Shown: positions 9,012 to 17,978 of the stretch, one piece after another
Position numbering within the stretch: the stretch's first letter is position 1
How the letters are laid out: every line of letters starts with the position of its first letter
Assembly: GCF_050749885.1 (NCBI RefSeq)
Contig: NZ_JBOIUB010000013.1
Coordinates: 62,001-126,000, forward strand
DNA length: 64,000 bases
DNA from: Zooshikella sp050749885
Lineage (GTDB): Bacteria > Pseudomonadota > Gammaproteobacteria > Pseudomonadales > Zooshikellaceae
Reading direction: 5' to 3'
Notes under the pieces: generated by a model
Seen by the model: the letters and a program-made list of their open reading frames with translations, nothing else
Database searches by the model: none
What the model was told of the DNA's origin: nothing
Translations under genes and position numbers: made by a program

Positions 9012-10010
9012 TTAGACTCCACGATTTCTAATTTTAATGGTGGTATTAAATGTCCGGGTAATAAGGTTGTTGTCTTGACTGACCTCATCAACAGTATTAA
9101 CACTTAAACTGATATTTACAGCAACAACACGATTCATATCCCCCACGCTGCTGGCTGCAACATAACGGTTGGGTACACCAGAGCTATCTAGATCTTCTCC
9201 ATATAAGATAGATAGATTTTCTACACCGCGAATTAATTCTTCAGGTACATCCAGGCTTTCTCTTCGCCAGAGGGAGAGCACGGTATTACCCCTACTATTA
9301 GGAAATGCAGAGGGGGCAATATAATACACGGCTGTTCTGAATTTATAGACAGATGCATCTTCGTCGTAGGTTGATCCATCATTAGTTAATTCTTTTTGTG
9401 CATTGCCTGGTGATTCAGATGTTCCTGAATTATGCACAACGTTATATTCGGTATCATCTACAATCGTGGTAATATTGGTAACTTGAAAAATAGTCGCTTT
9501 ACTGCAGTCACTCACTAAAATAACTTCACCATCTGCAATAGGTGTTGTGGCTTCTGACTTTAAGTCAGCAGAAGGAAAGGGCATCGCTTGAGTGAGGCTG
9601 GCACCATTATCCTCAACACGTCGAATAACAAGAATATCGGATCCTTTCTGTGGGTTTAAATCGGTTACATAGCTTTCTGGAGTTGGTTTCCAGGTTGACC
9701 CTGATGCTTCATAGCCTGTCAGCCCAGTACTTAAGTCAAAGATATAATCAGATGTTGAAGGGTTAAGAGTATTTAAATAATTGACATCATTGATACTGGA
9801 AAGACAGCCCATATAGCCTGCCATACGAACATCTTCAGAGATGGTATCAAAAGCAAAACGTGCATTATCTTGAAGGGTGGAAAGTCCATTTAGCATACGA
9901 AATGTTTGTTGATTACTGTTAAAAATACTGATAATGCCACCCATTAAAAATAACCCTAACAGCATGGCAATCATGAGTTCAATGACAGTGAAGCCTTGCT
10001 GTTTTTTCAT
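9012..10010 (-). CDS. pilW: Minor pilin PilW
   Basis: A 332-residue minor pilin. The leader MKKQQG precedes FTVIELMIAMLLGLFLMGGII, so a prepilin peptidase site with Glu5 is present. The following LQDNARFAFDTISEDVRMAGYMGCLS block is diagnostic of PilW, a core component of the minor-pilin complex that primes pilus assembly and presents PilY1. The start codon overlaps the pilV stop by 4 bases (ATGA), implying translational coupling. Confidence 0.93.
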   Translation of the reverse strand: MKKQQGFTVIELMIAMLLGLFLMGGIISIFNSNQQTFRMLNGLSTLQDNARFAFDTISEDVRMAGYMGCLSSINDVNYLNTLNPSTSDYIFDLSTGLTGYEASGSTWKPTPESYVTDLNPQKGSDILVIRRVEDNGASLTQAMPFPSADLKSEATTPIADGEVILVSDCSKATIFQVTNITTIVDDTEYNVVHNSGTSESPGNAQKELTNDGSTYDEDASVYKFRTAVYYIAPSAFPNSRGNTVLSLWRRESLDVPEELIRGVENLSILYGEDLDSSGVPNRYVAASSVGDMNRVVAVNISLSVNTVDEVSQDNNLITRTFNTTIKIRNRGV

Positions 10011-10522
10011 AATTGTGTCCTCGTTACAAAGCTGGTAATCACAGGAGAACCTTCTGCGTCAAGACGTTCAGTCCAACGGATAGTGATGGTATATTCGGTG
10101 CCAGTAACAGTGATATTACCTTGACCACTATTTAATAAGCCTGCAGGTTCTCCAGTACAGTTACTGTCATCGTTATGTCCACCTAAGGAACATTTCCACG
10201 TCGCTAAATCATATTGAGCAAGTTGAGCATTGTTGCAATTACTTGAACTGCCTTCGCAACTATCTGCTTTTACAGGTGGTGCATCACTAAAGTCTGTAGC
10301 ATAGCTACCTGTAGGGTTAGCTCTTATGCGATCAATGATGCTGGAGCTTAAAAATGTTGCGTAACTACGATTTAATGAATCATTATTATTTTTTAAGCTG
10401 ACGGCCTGTAATCCTGCCATTCCCAGCAAACCAATGGATAAAATAAAGACAGCAACTAATAACTCAATCATCCCTACGCCACGTTGTGCGGCTGACTTAA
10501 TGAATATATTCATGGTGTGCAT
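10007..10522 (-). CDS. pilV: Minor pilin PilV
   Basis: A 171-residue minor pilin with leader ending at Gly15 (SAAQRG) and mature start VGMIELLVAVFILSIGLLGMAGLQ, carrying Glu5. The helix GLQAVSLKNNNDSLNRSYATFLSSSIIDRIRAN is typical of PilV. It overlaps the 3' end of fimT by 13 bp and uses AAGGAG within fimT as ribosome binding site, which favours the ATG at 10522 over the one three codons later. It forms the tip complex with PilW, PilX, PilE and FimT. Confidence 0.92.
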   Translation of the reverse strand: MHTMNIFIKSAAQRGVGMIELLVAVFILSIGLLGMAGLQAVSLKNNNDSLNRSYATFLSSSIIDRIRANPTGSYATDFSDAPPVKADSCEGSSSNCNNAQLAQYDLATWKCSLGGHNDDSNCTGEPAGLLNSGQGNITVTGTEYTITIRWTERLDAEGSPVITSFVTRTQL

Positions 10523-10989
10523 CCAGCTCCTTTGATTAAACTTGTACTCCCTGAACGTAATAATTGAATTTGGCGACTACCATTGCCCGAGCTATGGCAT
10601 AAATTAAGGGTGTCGCTGGTGGTAGTTATAAAACCTCTGGAATTAAATGTATAACTGCCATTATTCCCTACGCTGTTGAGCGTAGCGTTGTTATCTAAGG
10701 CTTCGTATTCTCGAATTAGCTCACTATCGGCTACTACAATAATTCGCCAGCCAGGTCCCCATTCATTACTATTATCCGATGCATCTAAAGCTTCCAGTCG
10801 GACAGCCTGGCCCCGCTTTATGGCTTCACTGCGTGCAACAGCAATACTGCCCACAAAGCTATTTGAGCCTGCAGCAAGTTGGTTTTCAACAATCAATGAT
10901 ATAAAGCTTGGGTAGGCAATGGTTGTTAAAATAGCGGCAATAGCTAATCCAACCATGACTTCTATTATCGTAAATCCCTTATTTTGCAT
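10510..10989 (-). CDS. fimT: GspH/FimT family minor pseudopilin
   Basis: A 159-residue GspH/FimT-domain protein and first gene of the minor-pilin operon. The leader MQNKG precedes FTIIEVMVGLAIAAILTTIAYPSF with Glu5. SFVGSIAVARSEAIKRGQAVRL is the conserved GspH block, and the two cysteines near the C-terminus (LCHSS and AGCTP) probably form a disulfide. In related bacteria FimT is a minor pilin, in some cases DNA-binding and required for natural transformation; FimU is a close alternative name. Gene order downstream (pilV, pilW, pilX, pilY1, pilY2, pilE) supports the call. Confidence 0.87.
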   Translation of the reverse strand: MQNKGFTIIEVMVGLAIAAILTTIAYPSFISLIVENQLAAGSNSFVGSIAVARSEAIKRGQAVRLEALDASDNSNEWGPGWRIIVVADSELIREYEALDNNATLNSVGNNGSYTFNSRGFITTTSDTLNLCHSSGNGSRQIQLLRSGSTSLIKGAGCTP

Positions 10990-11378
10990 GGACCTTTGCC
11001 CTTTATTTATTATTTATTTTAAAGTTAGACCATTTAGATTTTGCTATGGGCAATTCTGACAAAGTCAAATAATGTTTTGATAAATGGGAAACTATATGAA
11101 TAAAGCAATTAAAAATGCTCATTCAATAATTTATCGTTCTACTTTTTGGCGTTTGTTTTGCATCTTAGTAGCTTGCCAGGTTTAAATTGAACGAAGTGTA
11201 AATTTTTATTAAAAAGCAGCAAAAGAATAATCCTTAAACTATATGTAATAAATAAGACAGATTAATGCAGTGATGGCTGTATCTTGGAATAGTTGTTTAT
11301 TTTGCTTTCATTGTAATCAGGATTGATGATCTTACCGGATGAACAGGGTCTTCATCATTTCCTGTTAAGGGCAAATTC
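10990..11378. other. Intergenic region upstream of the minor-pilin operon
   Basis: This 389 bp region lies between the divergent fimT and DUF2235-PilZ genes and must hold promoters for both. On the minus strand a TTGACT hexamer (11063-11068) could be the -35 box of the pilin operon, but the matching -10 region is weak. No gene is seen. Confidence 0.4.
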
Positions 11379-12755
11379 ATGAAAAAGCGTTTGATAATTT
11401 TTTGCGATGGTACATGGAACAGTCCTGATCAAGTTGATGAGAGAACTAAACGAATTTGTACCACGAACGTTGTTAAGTTAATGCGAGCTGTTCAGCCCAT
11501 TGCTTTTTCAGGGCCAGACTTTTGTCTCCAAACGCCACAAATTTCCTATTATGATCCTGGTATTGGCACAGAAGGTATATTGGAAAAATATTTGGGCGGG
11601 GCGACAGGCTATGGTATTTCAGCCAATATTTTGCAGGCCTATCGTTTTTTAGCCAATAACTATCAGCTAGGGGATGAGATATATTGCTTTGGATTTAGCC
11701 GGGGTGCCTATACGATTAGAGCATTATGTGGCTTTATGGGACTTATTGGCCTTATTTCACCTAAAGACCTTGACTTATTACCTCGTGCTTACCGTTATTA
11801 CCGAATGTCACCTGAACAACGTTATTTATCCCCTGAGCATGAGTTTTATTTATCGTTAAGAGAAAAAAGTACAGATAACTTTTGTATTCGTTTTCTAGGC
11901 GTATGGGATAGCGTGGGCGCGATGGGGGCACCCACCCCACTCTTACAAAAACTATCTCAACGTTGGGTAGGTTTTTTTGATGTAAAGTTAGGTCATTATA
12001 TTCAAACAGCCCGACAAGCCTTGGCCATTGATGAATGTCGAGGCGCATTTACACCGGATTTATGGGTAAACACCAGTGCAGAACTTGCGCAGTATCAAGA
12101 TATCCAGCAAGTGTGGTTTTCTGGGGTGCACTCTAATATCGGTGGTGGTTATGAGCAAAACTATCTATCAGACCAAACTTTATTATGGATGATGGGGGAA
12201 GCAGGTGATTGTGGTTTACAATTTAATGCTGAATATGTTGCTCAAATTCTTGCGAATACACATCAAATAGAACAAGAAAGTAATTTTGAGCAGATTATTA
12301 TTCCAAATAACTATTCATTTCCTTATAAAATGATTGACGCCTTGAGCCATCGTCGAGGAAGGCGTGCTATTGGTGAACGCCAGCGGGTAGCCAATGATTT
12401 ATTGCCAGCCGTTAACGAATCTGTGCACCCAAGTGTTGCAGAGGTGATGCGAATAAATGAAAGCTATCGTCCAGAAAATTTGCTAAAAGCACTTGATGTA
12501 GGGGACTTAGAGTATTTATCTCATGAACGTCGCCAGTCGCCCCGTATTGCTTGCTATGAGCCTGCTGAGCTGGATGTGGGGCAAGAAAAAACGCAGTGCC
12601 TCATTGTCAATCAAAGCACCGGTGGTGCAGGTGTTAGCTGCAAGCAACCATTACGTATGGGGCAGTTAATTCATCTCAACCAAAAATGGAAAACAATTAC
12701 TGGACAGGTGGTATGGGCGAAGGATGATTATGTCGGAATTAAGTACGCCGCTTAG
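11379..12755 (+). CDS. DUF2235 alpha/beta-hydrolase fused to a PilZ domain
   Basis: A 458-residue two-domain protein. The N-terminal part (about 1-330) is a DUF2235 domain: it opens with RLIIFCDGTWN and has nucleophile elbow GFSRG (Ser107), then FLGVWDSVGAMG and WFSGVHSNIGGGY, the expected Asp and His regions. DUF2235 is the fold of T6SS Tle1-type phospholipases and related hydrolases. The C-terminal 75 residues form a PilZ domain: RxxxR at Arg385-Arg389 and NQSTGG (411-416), the (D/N)xSxxG motif for c-di-GMP. There is no signal peptide. The inferred role is a cytoplasmic, c-di-GMP-responsive hydrolase; substrate unknown. No T6SS genes are near. The gene lies divergent from the type IV pilus operon. 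Confidence 0.85.
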   Translation: MKKRLIIFCDGTWNSPDQVDERTKRICTTNVVKLMRAVQPIAFSGPDFCLQTPQISYYDPGIGTEGILEKYLGGATGYGISANILQAYRFLANNYQLGDEIYCFGFSRGAYTIRALCGFMGLIGLISPKDLDLLPRAYRYYRMSPEQRYLSPEHEFYLSLREKSTDNFCIRFLGVWDSVGAMGAPTPLLQKLSQRWVGFFDVKLGHYIQTARQALAIDECRGAFTPDLWVNTSAELAQYQDIQQVWFSGVHSNIGGGYEQNYLSDQTLLWMMGEAGDCGLQFNAEYVAQILANTHQIEQESNFEQIIIPNNYSFPYKMIDALSHRRGRRAIGERQRVANDLLPAVNESVHPSVAEVMRINESYRPENLLKALDVGDLEYLSHERRQSPRIACYEPAELDVGQEKTQCLIVNQSTGGAGVSCKQPLRMGQLIHLNQKWKTITGQVVWAKDDYVGIKYAA

Positions 12756-13090
12756 TGAGCTGACTGCATGACTGCTGATAAATTTCGACATAATTACCCT
12801 GCGGGTGCAGAAATAATTTTTTGTAAGAAAAAAGTTTTGTCTAGTAAAAGTGATTTCATCAATAGCTGTGTGGTTGATGAGGATTAATCGTGAATCAGTA
12901 AAATGATTCAACGTTGTTAACATTCCTCAGTGAGTCGTCAGTTGTTGTGTGATGTGGCAAATCAACATGTATCCCTCCATTGCTATCAAGGACGTAGCTG
13001 CTTGTTTGGAGCACACGTTGGTCCTTTATAGCGAGAATTCGCTAATACATTTTGTTTAATGTGATCCTTTGATGAAGAGAAGGGGGAGAA
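12756..13090. other. Non-coding region upstream of tetR-like gene
   Basis: This 335 bp stretch contains no supported gene. It ends in a strong ribosome binding site (AAGGGGGAG) before the TetR-family start. Confidence 0.4.
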
Positions 13091-13726
13091 ATGGGCAGAC
13101 CCATCGAATTTGACCGCAATGAAGTGTTAGAGCAGGCTTTGCAGTTATTCTGGAATACAGGGTATAGTGCCACGTCTGTTGCTAACTTAGTAGAAGCAAC
13201 GAAGCTTAAACCCGGTAGTTTATATGCAGCCTTTAAAAGTAAGCGAGGATTATTTATCGCAACGCTAGATCGGTATGCAGACCGCTGTATTTCAGAGTTA
13301 CAACGCTGTCTTTCTGCTGACCAGTCACCATTAAATACAATTCGGTATTATTTTTCGCAGTTAATACTTAAAATTGTTGAAGATGAAGAGAGTAAAGGGT
13401 GTTTTCTGATTAATACGATGTTAGAGGTAGCACCACACGATAATGAAATACACCAACGTGTGATGGATTATTTTAATGATATGGAAGGCCGCTTTGCGGA
13501 TAAAATTAAGCAATCTCAAACATGTGGTGAGGTAGCTGAGCATCAACCAGCAGATGAATTAGCGAAATTCTTGATGACAGGGTCATGGGGACTACGCATT
13601 ATGGGGAGTACCCGCCAACCTGAATGGCAGTTGCAAAAAATGGCGGATCATATGCTATCGGTGTTAACACAATCCGCCGCTAAACCCACTATCCATAATG
13701 ATAGTCCAGGAATAATGTCAATTTGA
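13091..13726 (+). CDS. TetR/AcrR family transcriptional regulator
   Basis: A 211-residue regulator. Residues 10-55 are a TetR helix-turn-helix domain (LEQALQLFWNTGYSATSVANLVEATKLKPGSLYAAFKSKRGLF), and the rest is a helical ligand-binding domain including EDEESKGCFLINTMLEVAPHD, which is typical of the AefR/YdeS-like subgroup. Such proteins repress transporter or redox enzyme genes and release DNA on ligand binding. No obvious divergent target gene is adjacent, so its regulon is unknown. The start is supported by a strong Shine-Dalgarno. Confidence 0.88.
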   Translation: MGRPIEFDRNEVLEQALQLFWNTGYSATSVANLVEATKLKPGSLYAAFKSKRGLFIATLDRYADRCISELQRCLSADQSPLNTIRYYFSQLILKIVEDEESKGCFLINTMLEVAPHDNEIHQRVMDYFNDMEGRFADKIKQSQTCGEVAEHQPADELAKFLMTGSWGLRIMGSTRQPEWQLQKMADHMLSVLTQSAAKPTIHNDSPGIMSI

Positions 13727-13767
13727 GTTGTTAATGAGGTATTAATCATATACATCACTGACCAGGG

Positions 13768-13789
13768 ATGGTTTTCCCCTTAAAACCAT
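13768..13789. terminator. Bidirectional terminator, tetR-like / yheS
   Basis: ATGGTTTT (13768-13775) and AAAACCAT (13782-13789) form a perfect 8 bp stem around CCCCTT. It sits between the convergent tetR-like and yheS stops, and the A/T-rich stem base works in both directions. Confidence 0.6.
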
Positions 13790-13849
13790 TGGCAAAACAT
13801 CACTCTAACGCTGCTATCATTCCCTCCTAGGTTTTCGTGTTTATTTCAA

Positions 13850-15772
13850 TTAGCCTGCATCGTTGAGCGCCTCTTCAAGTGTTTCAAGCTCTGCCATGTT
13901 TATCAGTAATTGTTCTTCGGTTTCTTCTTGCTGTTTTTTTATTGTGCGCTGTTCAGTCAGTAGTTGTTTTAACTGCTCTTTTTTACCATCACTGTAGATT
14001 TCATTGTCATTTAATTGGTTGGCGATGGTATCCAGTTTAGTTAACAGCTGCTCTAGTGCTTGCTCTTGTTGTTTGATTTTTGACGTCAGAGGACGAAGCT
14101 GTTGGCGAATTTCGGCTTTTTTGCGTCGTTGATCTTTTTTGGATTGAGAGGCTTGTGCGGTTTGATTTATTGCGGAACTATCAGACTGTTGCGCAGAGGG
14201 TTGCTTTTCTTGGTTTAACCATTGCGCATAATCGTCCAGATCACCTTCGTACTCTTTCACTTGATTATTGGCAACGAGCAACAGTTGATCAACACAGTTG
14301 CGTAATAAGTGTCGGTCATGAGAAACCACAACTAATGCGCCAGTAAATGCTTGTAATGCCACAGTTAGTGCTTGGCGCATTTCCAGGTCAAGATGGTTAG
14401 TAGGCTCATCAAGTAGTAATAAATTGGGTTTTTGCCAGGCAATAATCGCTAAAGCCAAGCGGGCTTTCTCTCCTCCAGAAAAGTGGGTAATGGGGTCAAA
14501 GGCTAAATCACCACGAAAGTCAAAGGAACCTAAAAAATTTCGTATGCTTTGCTCTGATGCATTGGGCGACAACCGTTGTAGGTGTAGTGTGGGGCTCGCA
14601 TTATTATCTAAAAACTCTAATTGATGTTGCGCAAAATAACCTATTTTTAAATGTTCGCCACAAATTCTTTCACCTTTAGGTGTGCTTAGGATTCCTGCCA
14701 GACTTTTAAGTAATGTTGATTTTCCTGCACCATTTGGCCCTAATAGTCCAATAGCGTCACCTGGGTGAATATTAAGTTTTACATTTTGCAGAATAGTGTG
14801 GTCTGCGTACCCTAAGGTGCAGTCTTGAAGCTGCAGCAGAGGGTCTGACATTTTTTCAGAAGAGGGGAAGGTGAACGTAAAAGGTGAATCAACATGCGCG
14901 GGTGCAATATTTTCAAGACGCTCTAAGGCTTTAATCCGGCTTTGTACTTGTTTGGCTTTTGTGGCCTTCGCTCGAAAACGTGCAATAAAGCTTTCAATAT
15001 GGGCACGCTGTGTTTGTTGTTTTTCAAACATTGATTGTTGGTGGGCAAGCTGCTCACTACGTAATACTTCAAATTGGCTATAGTTACCTCGGTAGGTGTT
15101 GAGTTTTTGATGTTCAATATGAATAAGCTGATTAACCACATTATCCAGAAAATCTCGGTCATGGGAAATTATAATCAGTGTACCCCGGTAGCTTTTTAGC
15201 CACTGTTCGAGCCAAAGAATAGCATCAAGATCAAGGTGGTTGGTGGGCTCATCTAATAATAATAGATCAGAAGGTTTCATAAGGGCTTGTGCCAGATTGA
15301 GGCGTATTCGCCAGCCCCCTGAGAAATGAGTAACAGGTAGCTGTTCTTGCTGAGTATTAAAGCCTAAGCCATGAAGTAACTGCGCTGCACGATGATGTGC
15401 TGTGTAACCATCAATTTTTTCAAGTTCGCTGTGTAAGTGAGCAATAAGATTATTATTGTGTTGCTGTTCTGCTACGGCCAGTTGATGTTGGATTGAGCGT
15501 AGGTGTTGGTCTCCATCAATCACATACTCTATGGCTGCTTTATCAAGAGCTGTTACTTCTTGTTCCATGTGCGCGATACGCAGATTGGGGGTGATGGTAA
15601 ATTCACCACTATCTATCATCAGTTGCTGATTAAAAACAGCGAATAATGACGATTTTCCACAACCATTGGCACCTGTAATAGCGACCTTTTGGCCATCATG
15701 AATGGTTGTACTTGTATTCGTTAGTAGTATTTTACTTCCACGCTGTAAACTGATGTCATGTAATCGAATCAT
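13850..15772 (-). CDS. yheS: YheS-type ABC-F ATPase
   Basis: A 640-residue ABC-F protein with two ABC ATPase domains and no membrane segments. The first Walker A is GANGCGKSS (about 34-42) with signature FSGGW and LLLLDEPTNHLDLDAILWLE. The second is GLLGPNGAGKST with FSGGEKARL and LLLLDEPTNHLDLEMRQAL. The linker AHIESFIARFRAKATKAKQVQSRIKALERL and a C-terminal coiled coil (about 540-635) fit YheS specifically. ABC-F proteins bind the ribosomal E site and modulate translation. It is divergent from the TIGR02444 gene, a neighbour also found in Pseudomonas. Confidence 0.93.
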   Translation of the reverse strand: MIRLHDISLQRGSKILLTNTSTTIHDGQKVAITGANGCGKSSLFAVFNQQLMIDSGEFTITPNLRIAHMEQEVTALDKAAIEYVIDGDQHLRSIQHQLAVAEQQHNNNLIAHLHSELEKIDGYTAHHRAAQLLHGLGFNTQQEQLPVTHFSGGWRIRLNLAQALMKPSDLLLLDEPTNHLDLDAILWLEQWLKSYRGTLIIISHDRDFLDNVVNQLIHIEHQKLNTYRGNYSQFEVLRSEQLAHQQSMFEKQQTQRAHIESFIARFRAKATKAKQVQSRIKALERLENIAPAHVDSPFTFTFPSSEKMSDPLLQLQDCTLGYADHTILQNVKLNIHPGDAIGLLGPNGAGKSTLLKSLAGILSTPKGERICGEHLKIGYFAQHQLEFLDNNASPTLHLQRLSPNASEQSIRNFLGSFDFRGDLAFDPITHFSGGEKARLALAIIAWQKPNLLLLDEPTNHLDLEMRQALTVALQAFTGALVVVSHDRHLLRNCVDQLLLVANNQVKEYEGDLDDYAQWLNQEKQPSAQQSDSSAINQTAQASQSKKDQRRKKAEIRQQLRPLTSKIKQQEQALEQLLTKLDTIANQLNDNEIYSDGKKEQLKQLLTEQRTIKKQQEETEEQLLINMAELETLEEALNDAG

Positions 15773-15935
15773 AAAAACTTAGCTATGTGATGATTGAGTA
15801 TGTTGCCCAGTATACCTGTCATCAAAAAGAATTATAGGCAGTTAATGGCAGCCAAAGGCATTACATTGATGACTAAGAGAATTATATCGGTAATAGCTTA
15901 TTTTGTGAGTATTTATACGAGCGGTGTACGTTTAT

Positions 15936-16439
15936 ATGCCTGATGCACTAATTAACCATTCATTTTGGTCGTTTGCAGTGGCCTACTATACCCCAGAAAA
16001 AGAGAAAATTTTATTGGGGTTGCAAGATGATCATGGGCTGGATTGTTGTTGGTTGCTGTTTTGTGTTTGGTTATCTCAAAAAAATAAAGTACTCCCACTT
16101 CCTGAAAGTAATCCTGTCTATCAATGCATAAAGGATTGGAGTAAGCAAGTAATAGAACCAATAAGATACTTAAGACAGCGCTTGAAAGAACCCGTAGAAA
16201 AATGCGCAATTACTCAGGGTTATAAATTTAGACAGCAGATAAAGCATTTAGAACTATGGGCAGAAAATCGCTATATGTATTGGCTATATTGTAGTGCAGA
16301 TTTTTACCTAAACAGTACTGATAGCAAGCAGTTAGTTAGAATTAATACCAATTGTTACATCAACTATTATACTGAGTTAACCACAATTAATCGGAAGTTA
16401 AAAAAAGAATTGGAGCAATGGCTTAGGTTAGCGCATTAA
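15936..16439 (+). CDS. TIGR02444 family protein
   Basis: A protein of about 167 residues and unknown function that matches TIGR02444: the N-terminal FWSFAVAYYTPEKEKILLGLQDDHGLDCCWLLFCVWLSQ and the following W-x-x-x-V-I-x-P-x-R-x-x-R-x-x-L-K pattern (DWSKQVIEPIRYLRQRLKE) are characteristic. The frame is open to a GTG at 15924, but the ATG at 15936 places the N-terminus as in homologues. It sits between yheS and the algP-like gene, the same arrangement as in Pseudomonas. Confidence 0.8.
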   Translation: MPDALINHSFWSFAVAYYTPEKEKILLGLQDDHGLDCCWLLFCVWLSQKNKVLPLPESNPVYQCIKDWSKQVIEPIRYLRQRLKEPVEKCAITQGYKFRQQIKHLELWAENRYMYWLYCSADFYLNSTDSKQLVRINTNCYINYYTELTTINRKLKKELEQWLRLAH

Positions 16440-16476
16440 CTCCATTGAGTATAAGAATGCAATGAAAGTTTAAATT

Positions 16477-16500
16477 AAAGAAGGACTTAGGCCCTTCTTT
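16477..16500. terminator. Bidirectional terminator, TIGR02444 / algP-like
   Basis: AAAGAAGG (16477-16484) and CCTTCTTT (16493-16500) form a perfect 8 bp stem. Read on the minus strand it is followed by a T-rich run, so it should end the algP-like transcript; it also lies 37 bp after the TIGR02444 stop. Confidence 0.65.
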
Positions 16501-16512
16501 AGTAAACCGTTA

Positions 16513-17640
16513 TTACATGTCTGTGGCAGGATCAAAGATGCTTCTTGGTGCATCAGAATCTTTATCATCAGACACTTCAGGTGTAGTCACTGGCGCTTCA
16601 GATACAGTATCTGGAGTCGTTGTTTCTACAGGTAACAGTTCTTGCTGACTTGTAGACTCAACAACTGTTTCAGTTGTTGAGGTATCTGTCAGTAAGTCTT
16701 GTGTAGGCGCTTCTACAGGCGCTGTTGTAGCTTTTGTGGCTTTTTTAGGTGGACGGCCACGACGACCTTTGGTTGCTTTAGCTTTTGTTGCTGCCGCCGT
16801 TTCAGTTGCTGCAGTTGCCTTTTTAGGTGGACGACCACGCTTTTTAGGTGCTGTTGCTTTAGGTGCGGCTGTTGTTGCTGCAGCAGTCGTTGCTTTTTTA
16901 GGTGGACGACCACGTTTTTTCTTAGGTGCGGCTGTTGCTGCTGCAGGAGCAGTGGTTGCTGTCGTCGCTTTCTTAGGCGGGCGACCACGACGTTTAGGCG
17001 CTGCGGCTGTCGTTGCTGCGGCAGCTGTCGCTTTTTTCGGCGGACGACCTGGGCCACGTTTCTTAGGTGCAGCTGCTTTAGCCGTTGTCGCTTTAGGAGG
17101 ACGACCTGGACCACGCTTTTTCGCAGTTGTTGTCGCAGTTTTAGCTTTTGCTGGACGACCGCGTTTGCCTGGTTTTTTGGTTGCAGTTTTAGCTGCTTTT
17201 AGTTCTTTGACGGCTTGCGTTTTGGCAATTTCTGCTTCGAATTTTGCAAGTACTTTATCACGCTTAGTGGCGTACTTGATATCTTCTTTAAGCTCTTTAA
17301 GCTCTTCTTTAGCAGTGCTTAGTTCGTCTCTGAGAACCGTAACTTCTTCTCTAGCGACAGCTAAGTCAACATTTGCTTTCTCTAACTGGCGCACTGTAGC
17401 GGCAGTTTTTTTGACTTTAAGTTTTGCTGAAAGTGTTGTTTGTCGAAGCTTTGCTTTCTCCTGTTTTAGTTTTGCTTTTTCCACTTTGGTTTGAAGTGAA
17501 GTTATTTGCTTCTCGAGTTGAGTTAGCTCTTTCTCTTGAGCTTGAGCTAATTGCTGCTCGAGTTTTTGAATTTGCTGTTTTATATCTGAAACAGAAACAG
17601 CTACAGCTCGTCGAGCCGTTGCTTTTTTCTTGGCTGCCAT
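16513..17640 (-). CDS. algP: AlgP-like histone-H1-like protein with AT-hook repeats
   Basis: A 375-residue, very lysine/alanine-rich protein. Residues about 12-150 are a predicted coiled coil (repeated K/E/Q heptads). Residues about 155-310 carry seven AT-hook-like units, variants of KRGRPPKK and KRGPGRPPK separated by Ala/Thr/Lys linkers. The C-terminal tail is acidic, Ser/Thr/Val-rich and ends in DAPRSIFDPATDM. In Pseudomonas AlgP (AlgR3) is a histone-H1-like DNA-binding protein originally linked to alginate expression, with a conserved neighbourhood like that seen here. AT hooks bind the minor groove of AT-rich DNA. The repeat number is probably variable between strains because the repeats are near-identical in DNA. 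Confidence 0.8.
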   Translation of the reverse strand: MAAKKKATARRAVAVSVSDIKQQIQKLEQQLAQAQEKELTQLEKQITSLQTKVEKAKLKQEKAKLRQTTLSAKLKVKKTAATVRQLEKANVDLAVAREEVTVLRDELSTAKEELKELKEDIKYATKRDKVLAKFEAEIAKTQAVKELKAAKTATKKPGKRGRPAKAKTATTTAKKRGPGRPPKATTAKAAAPKKRGPGRPPKKATAAAATTAAAPKRRGRPPKKATTATTAPAAATAAPKKKRGRPPKKATTAAATTAAPKATAPKKRGRPPKKATAATETAAATKAKATKGRRGRPPKKATKATTAPVEAPTQDLLTDTSTTETVVESTSQQELLPVETTTPDTVSEAPVTTPEVSDDKDSDAPRSIFDPATDM

Positions 17641-17978
17641 TTTAATTCCTCATCTAACAGTAGCGTAGAGATCAATTTAAAAGAATTATACGAAGAGAAA
17701 AATAATTATCCATATCTTAAGGATGAAAAATTAAAAATATTTACCTTATGGTGGCAAAAATAGGAAACACTTGCAAATATTTTGTGCGTAATATTGATAC
17801 TAATAGCATTATACTTTAAGTAATAGTTGCAATATTTCCAGGAAAACTCTTAATAAGACAAAATGTGAATCAGTGTAATTTTTCCACTGTGCTGTAACTG
17901 ATTGAAGTATTCATCAAGAGGAAAAATATTAATGGCAAATTGACGTAATATTATCCATTCATGCAAAGAGGCTAAATT
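17641..17978. other. AT-rich divergent promoter region algP-like / parA-like
   Basis: This 338 bp AT-rich region lies between divergent genes and contains no supported gene. Promoters for both must lie here but no clear hexamer pair stands out. Confidence 0.35.

Noticed and set aside
11379..12755. A type VI secretion lipase effector (Tle1) reading of the DUF2235 protein
   Set aside because: No VgrG, Hcp, PAAR, adaptor or immunity gene is nearby, and the C-terminal PilZ domain points to an internal, c-di-GMP-controlled enzyme.
16699..17494. Long open frames opposite the AlgP-like gene
   Set aside because: They arise from the repetitive Lys/Ala/Pro codons of the true gene and have low-complexity Cys/Phe/Arg- or Ala/Val/Gly-rich translations.
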